Part shown: positions 57,054 to 64,000 of the stretch, piece by piece
Numbering within the stretch: the stretch's first letter is position 1
How the letters are laid out: every line of letters starts with the position of its first letter
Assembly (NCBI GenBank): GCA_019218415.1
Contig: JAHUUL010000001.1
Coordinates: 124,001-188,000, forward strand
Direction: 5' to 3'
DNA length: 64,000 nucleotides
Source: Dermabacteraceae bacterium TAE3-ERU27
GTDB taxonomy: Bacteria; Actinomycetota; Actinomycetes; Actinomycetales; Dermabacteraceae
Notes under the pieces: model-generated
Databases searched by the model: none
Told to the model about the DNA's origin: nothing
The model's input: only the letters and a program-made list of their open reading frames with translations
Program-made: the position numbers and the translations under genes

Positions 57054-58124
57054 ATGCGCGCTGCCCGCTACTACGACAATCGCGACATCCGTATCGAAGA
57101 GGTAGAGGCTCCTGAGCCCGGACCGGGGCAGGTTCTGGTGGAGGTTGCCTGGTGCGGCATCTGCGGCACCGACCTGCATGAATATCTTGACGGCCCCATC
57201 TTCATTCCCCCGGCGGGGCACCCCCACCCCGTGAGCGGTGAGGAAGCCCCCCTGACCATGGGGCACGAAATGTCCGGTACCGTCGCCGCGCTCGGAGAGG
57301 GCGTGACTGACATCGAGGTAGGACAGCCGGTGGTGGTCGAGCCGTACATTATCGACGAAAAGTTCTCCACCGAACCGGAGGACAACTACCACCTCAGCGA
57401 AAACATGAACTTCATCGGCCTCGGCGGTGGCGGGGGCGGCCTTGGCGAAAAGATCGCCGTGGATCGCCGCTGGGTGCATCCCATCAGCGAAAAGATTCCG
57501 CTCGACCAGGCGGCCCTGATTGAGCCGCTCGCCGTCGGTCACCACGCCTTCGTACGTTCCGGCGCAAAGGCCGGAGACGTGGCCCTGGTGGGCGGCGCGG
57601 GGCCCATCGGGCTGCTACTCTCCGCGGTTCTCAAGGCGGAGGGCCTTACGGTTATCGTTTCCGAGCTTTCCTCCCTGCGTCGGGAAAAGGCGGTAGAGGC
57701 GGGCGTGGCCGATCACGCGATCGATCCGCGCGAACAGGACGTGACGGAGGCCGTGCGCGAACTTACCGGCGGTAAGGGGGCCGACGTCGCCTTCGAGTGC
57801 ACCTCGGTCGACGTCGTGCTTAACACCCTGCTGGACGCGGTGCGCCCCGGCGCGGTGGTAGTAAACGTGTCCATCTGGGGCCACCAGCCCAAGATCGACA
57901 TGCACAAGCTCGTGCTCAAGGAAATCGACCTGCGCGGCACCATCGCGTGATCGGCCACGCCCGCCACCATCAAGCTGGTCGAGGAGGGCAAGGTAAACCT
58001 GGAGCCCTTCATCACGGGCAAGATCGGACTCGATGACCTGGTCGATAAGGGCTTCGATACCCTGATCAACCGCAACGAAACGGCGGTTAAGATCCTGGTT
58101 TCACCCTCCGGCAAGGGGCTCTAA
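57054..58124 (+). pseudogene. 2,3-butanediol dehydrogenase-like zinc MDR with in-frame TGA at codon 299
   Basis: The start ATG at 57054 follows CGAGGAGGAGAGCGTT. Residues 1-298 are a normal zinc-dependent medium-chain dehydrogenase: WCGICGTDLHEYLDGP (about 38-53), MGHEMSGTVAALGEG (about 70-84) and GAGPIGLL in the NAD(P) domain. Just after KEIDLRGTIA comes TGA at 57948-57950. The same frame then continues for 57 codons with PATIKLVEEGKVNLEPFITGKIGLDDLVDKGFDTL, the family's conserved C-terminus, and ends at 58124 (356 codons, a normal length). So it is a nonsense mutation, a small local change or a sequence error; the truncated product lacks the final helix of the catalytic domain. Confidence 0.85.
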
Positions 58125-58157
58125 AGGAGTCGCTGCGGTAGCAGATAACCGAATACG

Positions 58158-58196
58158 TGCGCGGGGCGGGTCACCTCTTGGGCGGCCCGCCCCGCG
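58158..58196 (+). terminator. GC-rich hairpin after the dehydrogenase gene
   Basis: Stem GCGGGGCGGG / CCCGCCCCGC with a loop of about 13 nt, no U-run, 40 bp past the restored stop. Confidence 0.55.
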
Positions 58197-58200
58197 TCGT

Positions 58201-58262
58201 GCGTCAGCTAGCCCTCGGTGGATGGGCCTTTCTGTTTGTGCGGGGTTCGGCCTAGCTGACGC
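58201..58262. repeat. 11-bp perfect inverted repeat with 40-bp loop
   Basis: GCGTCAGCTAG (58201-58211) and CTAGCTGACGC (58252-58262). Together with the hairpin at 58158 and the tRNA-Leu promoter these are the only things I see in the 318-bp gap 58125-58442. Confidence 0.6.
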
Positions 58263-58364
58263 TAGCGAGATTGACCAGCTCAGGGCGTAGGTGGCGGGGG
58301 AGACGAGTTTTGTCGGGAGACGGATCCTTCCGCCTGTGTCTTACGTCTCTACACGCTCCCTGGA

Positions 58365-58394
58365 TTGTGTGTTTATGCCGCGGCGCGGTAATAT
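58365..58394 (+). promoter_or_regulatory. Candidate promoter of tRNA-Leu
   Basis: -35-like TTGTGT (58365) and -10 TAATAT (58389), spacer 18 bp, about 50 bp before the tRNA. Confidence 0.4.
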
Positions 58395-58442
58395 TTTTCT
58401 TGCCTCGTTGTCAGACTGATAACAGCTGGTGGTGGGGCGATT

Positions 58443-58526
58443 GCGCGAGTGGCGGAATTGGTAGACGCGCACGGTTCAGGTCCGTGTGTCCTAACAGACG
58501 TGGGGGTTCGAGTCCCCCCTCGCGCA
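58443..58526 (+). tRNA. tRNA-Leu (anticodon CAG)
   Basis: 84-nt class II tRNA. Acceptor GCGCGAG / CTCGCGC with discriminator A, anticodon loop TTCAGGT within stem CACGG / CCGTG giving CAG, a long variable arm (GTCCTAACAGACG) and T-arm GGGGGTTCGAGTCCCCC. CCA is not encoded. Confidence 0.93.
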
Positions 58527-58531
58527 CAGCG

Positions 58532-58572
58532 AGTAAGCCCCGTGAACGGCATAGCCGGACGCGGGGTTTCTT
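58532..58572 (+). terminator. Terminator of tRNA-Leu
   Basis: AAGCCCCG ... CGGGGTTTCTTT hairpin with an internal GGCATAGCC loop, 8 bp after the tRNA. Confidence 0.75.
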
Positions 58573-58611
58573 TATGCCTAAAAGCTGACGCCTGGTGCTG
58601 GCCGTATTTTG

Positions 58612-58716
58612 CGCGTTTGGGTGCACTTTTGGTTCTTCCTTACACCTGGGTGCACTTTTGGTGGCTTAAACCGCGTTTTCGTAGCGTCTAGTGCACCCAA
58701 ACGTTAAGGGGTGGGC
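58612..58716. repeat. GTGCAC intergenic repeat, copy F (orientation 1, right end missing)
   Basis: GTGCAC at 58621, 58650 and 58691 (spacings 29 and 41 bp), same order as copies B and C. The left 19 bp (58614-58632) are identical to copy C. The fourth word is absent. Lies in the 340-bp gap 58527-58866, between the tRNA-Leu terminator and the symporter terminator. Confidence 0.85.
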
Positions 58717-58770
58717 CAGACGTCCGCAGGCTATTCCCGCGTGCGGGGCTCAGGCGGTTTCGCGCGCGAT

Positions 58771-58806
58771 AAAAAGCGGCGGCCGCACCGATGGGTGCGA
58801 CCGCCA
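58771..58806 (-). terminator. Terminator of the dicarboxylate/amino-acid symporter gene
   Basis: Stem GGCGG-CGCACC / GGGTGCG-CCGCC, read on the minus strand into GCTTTTTATC. 61 bp past the stop. Confidence 0.8.
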
Positions 58807-58866
58807 CTTTCTATCTGGCGTGAACGGTACCGCTCCTGAGGCAGGGCGATACCGAAACGCTGAGAA

Positions 58867-60132
58867 TCAGAGCTTGATCTGTTCCTCCGGCGTAACGCTG
58901 CCTTCGCCCAGCACGTCGGCTATTTCGCCGCGTGAGATCTGATCGTCTAGTTCGTTGCGCGAAATGTTGCCCTTTGCCAGTTTGTTTATCACCAGGGCGA
59001 TCGCGCCGTCACCGGTCACGTTGCAGGCGGTGCCGAACGAATCGATGGCGATGTAGGCGGCAATCATGATTGCCACCTGACTTTCATCGAAACCGAGCAT
59101 GGATGCCAGCAGGCCGGTGGCGGCCATGATCGCGCCGCCGGGAACGCCGGGAGCGGCAACCATGGTAATGCCGAGCATCAGGATGAAGCCGAACGCTGTG
59201 GCGGGGCTGAGGGGCATGCCGTTCATGTGCATGATCGCGAAAGCGAACAGGCTGATCTTCAGCATGGAACCGGCCAGGTGTGTGGTGGCGCAAAGCGGCA
59301 CGGTGAAACCGGCTACCGTGGAGGCCACGCCGTTCTTCTTGGTGCAGGCGTAGGTCACCGGAATGGTGGCGGCGGAAGAAGAGGTACCGAGCGCCGTCAG
59401 GTACGCGGGGAGCATGTTCTTAAATGCCGTGACGGGGTTCTGGCGGGCGATGGCCCCGGCGATCGCGTACTGGATTACCAACAGCACGATGGTCATAACG
59501 ATCGCGACCAGCAGCACCTTCGCAAAGGCCGACAGGGTGGCGGTGAGATTCCCGTTCATCCCCATGGCCAGGAACATGCCGTAGATGAACACGGGCAGCA
59601 GCGGGATGATGAAGGCAGAGATGACGCGCATGATGACGCGCTCCAGATCGCGCACCCCCGCGTAGAGGGTGTCGCTACGTACGGCGGTCATGGCCACGCC
59701 GATGGTGAATGCCAGCAGCAGAGCGGTCATAACCCCGAACGGGGCGGGCATTTCGATCGCGAAGTAGGGAGCCAGCGCCCCCTTATCAACGTCCATCGCC
59801 TTGCCGGTCGTCTGCCCGGCCAGCAGGGTCGGGTAGAGGGATACCGACGCGAGGTAGCCGAGCAGCCCCGCAAAGACGGTAGAGCCGTAGGCCACCCCGG
59901 TGGTGATCGCCAGCCACTTGCCCGCTCCCTTGCCCAGCCCGGCGATTGCCGGCGTGATGAGGGCAAAAATCAGGACGGGAATAAAGAAGCCGAGGAAGTT
60001 ACCGAACAGGCTGTTGAAGGTGACGAACACGCGGGCCAGCCAAGCGGGGAAAAACAGGCTGGAAATAATTCCCAGAATTATCGCGAGCGCGACCTTGAAC
60101 AAAAGGGAGGAGAATGCTTTACGCAGATTCAT
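58867..60132 (-). CDS. Dicarboxylate/amino-acid:cation symporter (DAACS family)
   Basis: 421 aa from the ATG at 60132 (MNLRKAFSSLLFKVALAIILG), the natural start. Eight helices plus two re-entrant loops in the family; the first loop has the serine-rich ALGTSSSAATIPVTY (about 260-275) and the second GAPGVPGGAIMAATG (about 330-345). IAIDSFGTACNVTGDG (about 365-380) holds the substrate-binding residues. Likely imports a C4-dicarboxylate, serine or threonine, or glutamate with Na+ or H+; substrate not determinable. No clear ribosome site. Confidence 0.92.
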   Translation of the reverse strand: MNLRKAFSSLLFKVALAIILGIISSLFFPAWLARVFVTFNSLFGNFLGFFIPVLIFALITPAIAGLGKGAGKWLAITTGVAYGSTVFAGLLGYLASVSLYPTLLAGQTTGKAMDVDKGALAPYFAIEMPAPFGVMTALLLAFTIGVAMTAVRSDTLYAGVRDLERVIMRVISAFIIPLLPVFIYGMFLAMGMNGNLTATLSAFAKVLLVAIVMTIVLLVIQYAIAGAIARQNPVTAFKNMLPAYLTALGTSSSAATIPVTYACTKKNGVASTVAGFTVPLCATTHLAGSMLKISLFAFAIMHMNGMPLSPATAFGFILMLGITMVAAPGVPGGAIMAATGLLASMLGFDESQVAIMIAAYIAIDSFGTACNVTGDGAIALVINKLAKGNISRNELDDQISRGEIADVLGEGSVTPEEQIKL

Positions 60133-60254
60133 TGGAGAGGCCTTAGACCGGGGGCGGGTATGAGAACGGGGCGGTATCACGCGCCATAAAGGTATGTGAC
60201 CCACCCCGCTGTTAGGTGGGTCAAAGTTTAACAGAGGCCCGCCTTACCGAAAGG

Positions 60255-60998
60255 TTATGGGGTACGTAATATTAAATCCGCGCTGATCGGGCGGTGATCG
60301 GACGCCTCGCTGCGGATGACGCGATAACCCGCAACGCTCATTTCTCGCGCAAATATGTAGTCGATCCTAAAAAGTGGGGTGCGAACCGGGAACGAGCCTT
60401 TCTGTCCGTACTTATCCGAGCTCGCCGCCCCCGTATCAACCAGTCCCGCGCCGACCAGCGTACGCACCTCGGGGTTCTTGGGGATCGAATTAAGATCGCC
60501 CATCACCACCAGCGGGCCGGACACCTGCTTCACCTCCGCGGCTAACTGCCGCGCCTGGGATAGACGCTGCAGCGGTTCCACGTGATCGAAGTGGGTACAG
60601 CCCAGGGTCACCCGTTGCCCGGAAATAACGGTTTCGGCCAGGAGTAGCACACGGGTTTCGTCGGCGCTCACCGTGGGATCGGGACGGAACGTGACCGTGC
60701 GGGTGTCAGTGAAAGGTGTGCGGCTGAGCAGGGCGTTGCCGAACCTGCGCTCCCGCCTACCGCCGCTCCCAGGGCGCACTATGCCCGGCGCGTAAAGCAC
60801 GTGCATGTCCAGCATTTCTGCCAGCAGGCGGGGCTGATCGTCGAAGTTAGTGGCCTCGCGGTAGGAGTCCTCGACTTCTTGCAGGCCGACGACGTCGGCA
60901 CCGGACGCGGCGATCACCTCCGCGATGCGGGAAAGATCGTAACGCTTGTCTAGGCCGATTCCGGCATGAATGTTGTAGCTGAGTGCGCGCAAGCTCAT
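60255..60998 (-). CDS. Endonuclease/exonuclease/phosphatase (EEP) family hydrolase
   Basis: 247 aa. SYNIHAGIGLDKRYD, GLQEVED (about 38-44), metal and catalytic motifs GDLNSIP (about 166) and SDHRPISADL at the end. Mg-dependent phosphoesterase of unknown substrate; no signal peptide, so cytoplasmic. Divergent from the VanZ-like gene, 37 bp apart. Confidence 0.9.
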   Translation of the reverse strand: MSLRALSYNIHAGIGLDKRYDLSRIAEVIAASGADVVGLQEVEDSYREATNFDDQPRLLAEMLDMHVLYAPGIVRPGSGGRRERRFGNALLSRTPFTDTRTVTFRPDPTVSADETRVLLLAETVISGQRVTLGCTHFDHVEPLQRLSQARQLAAEVKQVSGPLVVMGDLNSIPKNPEVRTLVGAGLVDTGAASSDKYGQKGSFPVRTPLFRIDYIFAREMSVAGYRVIRSEASDHRPISADLILRTP

Positions 60999-61035
60999 GG
61001 GGTAAGGGTAGAGGGGTTTCGCCTAGCATGGGGGA

Positions 61036-61473
61036 ATGGAAACTCTGCGCCGCGCACTCGATGACATAGCCGACTACGGCTATTCGCGTCCCCTGAGGAT
61101 TGGGCTGGCGGCCTTGGCGCTCCTGCTTAACATCGGGTTTTACCTGCCGAAAGTGCCCGGGGGAGGAGAGCTGGGGGTAGGCGGCTTCGCCCATGCCGAC
61201 AAGGTGTTCCACGCTCTCGTTTTCGCTTTCACCGTCTGGACCCTGGGCAGGTTGCTGGCCCCCGTGCGACGCTTCCCCATCGGCTGGGTGGTGCTGGCAG
61301 CGGTGGTAAACGCCCTTTTCAGCGAGGCTTTTCAGGGACTGTTCCTGCCCTCGCGCAGCGCCGACTTTTTCGATCTGGTAGCCGATTCCCTGGGGATCGT
61401 GCTGGGCGCTGCGGCCTGGCGCTACGAGCAGCTACGGGCGGGCCTGCAAAACGAAGAGGCTGATCGGTCTTAA
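61036..61473 (+). CDS. VanZ-like membrane protein
   Basis: 145 aa with about four membrane helices (about 18-38, 56-75, 85-105, 115-130). The HADKVFHALVFAFTVWTLGRLL and RSADFFDLVADSLGIVLGA pattern (conserved Asp, His and DxxAD) is that of the VanZ superfamily. Function unknown; no glycopeptide-resistance genes near. Confidence 0.75.
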   Translation: METLRRALDDIADYGYSRPLRIGLAALALLLNIGFYLPKVPGGGELGVGGFAHADKVFHALVFAFTVWTLGRLLAPVRRFPIGWVVLAAVVNALFSEAFQGLFLPSRSADFFDLVADSLGIVLGAAAWRYEQLRAGLQNEEADRS

Positions 61474-61486
61474 GCGTACGGCCAGA

Positions 61487-62407
61487 TCAGGCGAGGGCTG
61501 CCCGCAGCGCACCCTCCAGTAGGGGATGGCTGAAGTGAAAGCCGCTTTCCATAACCCGGTGGCAGCTAACGTTCTGATCGGTGTGCACCAGCTCCCGGGC
61601 ACCCTCCCGCCCCAGCACCAGCGCCGGGCCAAACGGCGGCGCTGGCAAAAGCGCGGGACGGCGCAGCACGGCCCCCAGGGTGCGGGCGAACTCGGCGGCC
61701 GTCACCGGCTGCGGCGCTACCGCGTTAACCGGCCCGTTCAGGCTCTCCTCCGTCACGGCATGCACGTACATGCGGGCGATGTCGGTAAGCGAGATCCAGC
61801 TCTGGTAAGCCCCGGCGCGGGTTATGCGCCCGCCCAGTCCCAGGCGAAACAGTTTCAGTTGCGGCGGCAGGCTGCCGCCGTCGGCGCTTAACACTAGGCC
61901 GGTGCGCAGGTAGGCGCTGCGGGTGCCGGAACCGGGCGTGCCGGCCTGTTCCCAGGCCGCGCAAAGGTCGGCCAGGAAACCGCTACCCGCCCGTGAGGTT
62001 TCCGTGAGCAGCTCGCCTGGCCTGCGCGGGCCGTAGTAACCGATAGCGCTGGCCTGTACGTAGGTGGGAACTTCGGCGCGGGTGACGGCGTCGGCCAGCA
62101 AAGCTGCGCTGCTTAGGCGGGAGCGCAGCATTTCCCGTTTGGCGGCGCGCGTAAAGCGGGTGCCGATGCTGCGCCCGGCCAGATTTATCACCGCATCTAC
62201 CCCGGCGAGCGATCCCGGATCGAGCTTTCCCTGCGCGGGGTCCCAGGGAATGTTCGGGCCGACGTCTGCGCCGCTGCCGCGCACCAGTCGCCGCACCTCG
62301 TGGCCGTCCGTGCGCAGCAGCGAACAGACCTCGCTGCCGATCATGCCGGATGCTCCGGCGACGGCGACGGTCAGCTTGGGTGTGGGCGAAGTTTCCTGGA
62401 CTGCCAT
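61487..62407 (-). CDS. TIGR01777 family epimerase (SDR-type oxidoreductase)
   Basis: 306 aa. GASGMIGSEVCSLLRTDGHEVRRLVRG (about 18-45), VDAVINLAGRSIGTRFT and the DUF1731-like C-terminal half FGPALVLGREGARELVHTDQNVSCHRVMESGFHF. NAD(P)-binding, possibly related to SulA-type cell-division inhibitors; substrate unknown. ATG at 62407. Confidence 0.9.
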   Translation of the reverse strand: MAVQETSPTPKLTVAVAGASGMIGSEVCSLLRTDGHEVRRLVRGSGADVGPNIPWDPAQGKLDPGSLAGVDAVINLAGRSIGTRFTRAAKREMLRSRLSSAALLADAVTRAEVPTYVQASAIGYYGPRRPGELLTETSRAGSGFLADLCAAWEQAGTPGSGTRSAYLRTGLVLSADGGSLPPQLKLFRLGLGGRITRAGAYQSWISLTDIARMYVHAVTEESLNGPVNAVAPQPVTAAEFARTLGAVLRRPALLPAPPFGPALVLGREGARELVHTDQNVSCHRVMESGFHFSHPLLEGALRAALA

Positions 62408-62409
62408 AG

Positions 62410-63885
<1,476 letters not shown>

Positions 63886-63922
63886 AAACCGCTTTCGCGC
63901 GGGCCGTGTCCGGTCCGCGATG

Positions 63923-63965
63923 GGGGAGCCTCGCACCTTTCGGTGCGGGGCTCCCCGTTTTCGTT
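63923..63965 (+). terminator. Terminator of gdhA
   Basis: Stem GGGGAGCCTCGCACC / GGTGCGGGGCTCCCC with TTTC loop, then GTTTTCGTTTT. 38 bp after the stop. Confidence 0.9.
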
Positions 63966-64000
63966 TTGGGGTGAGCGCGCGAGGGACGTTCCTCCCTGAG

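Noticed and set aside
57948-57950. Selenocysteine codon in the dehydrogenase
   Set aside because: The TGA is not at a catalytic position, homologues have ordinary residues there, and no SECIS-like hairpin is obvious just downstream.

Overview
The window is about 64 kb of high-GC chromosomal DNA from the replication-origin region of an actinobacterium, probably a member of the Actinomycetaceae. The family is inferred from gene content and style, not tested by phylogeny. The evidence is the classic origin gene order: gyrA, gyrB, dciA (DUF721), recF, dnaN and dnaA run leftward, and rpmH, rnpA, yidD, yidC, jag, rsmG, parA and parB run rightward. The tRNA-Ile / DLW-39 / tRNA-Ala trio lies downstream of gyrA, and trxB, a pseudokinase, murJ, DUF6049 and the CCA-adding enzyme lie on the other side.

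Layout. 1-13.1 kb: a leftward three-gene putative anti-phage operon: a SNF2-type helicase (DrmD-like), an Eco57I/PglX-type adenine methyltransferase of about 1,700 aa, and a very large DEAD/DEAH helicase with a DUF1998-type C-terminus that runs off the left edge. The last two genes are each broken by one apparent single-base deletion. 13.1-16.6 kb: a DUF559-type endonuclease-like gene and a MalY/PatB aminotransferase, interspersed with three copies of an undescribed GTGCAC repeat. 16.7-20.6 kb: an Asp23/AmaP/DUF2273/DUF6286 envelope-stress operon with its own sigma factor. 20.7-21.9 kb: an AT-rich glycosyltransferase gene abutting tRNA-Ala, probably acquired. 22-39 kb: the origin-proximal housekeeping block, with the likely oriC between dnaA and dnaN. 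39.2-41.2 kb: a 2-kb non-coding interval after parB with a very dense array of ParB-binding parS sites and a separate cluster of perfect DnaA boxes. 41.2-49.4 kb: trxB and a leftward envelope operon (DUF6049, murJ, pseudokinase, membrane protein). 49.4-58.1 kb: cca, a class A PBP, rpsF-ssb-rpsR-rplI, an amino-acid permease and a 2,3-butanediol dehydrogenase with an in-frame stop. 58.4-64 kb: tRNA-Leu, a dicarboxylate/amino-acid symporter, an EEP-family hydrolase, a VanZ-like protein, a TIGR01777 epimerase and gdhA.

How the genes fit together. The central block supplies initiation (DnaA, DciA), the sliding clamp, supercoiling control, chromosome segregation (ParAB with its centromere next door), RNase P, and the YidC/MurJ/PBP envelope machinery. 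The most unusual features are the parS array (15 sites in 1.2 kb), the repeat family (six copies, always intergenic, with a conserved 29/41/40-bp spacing of GTGCAC words in either orientation), the second DnaA-box cluster, and the decayed or mis-sequenced DISARM-like locus.
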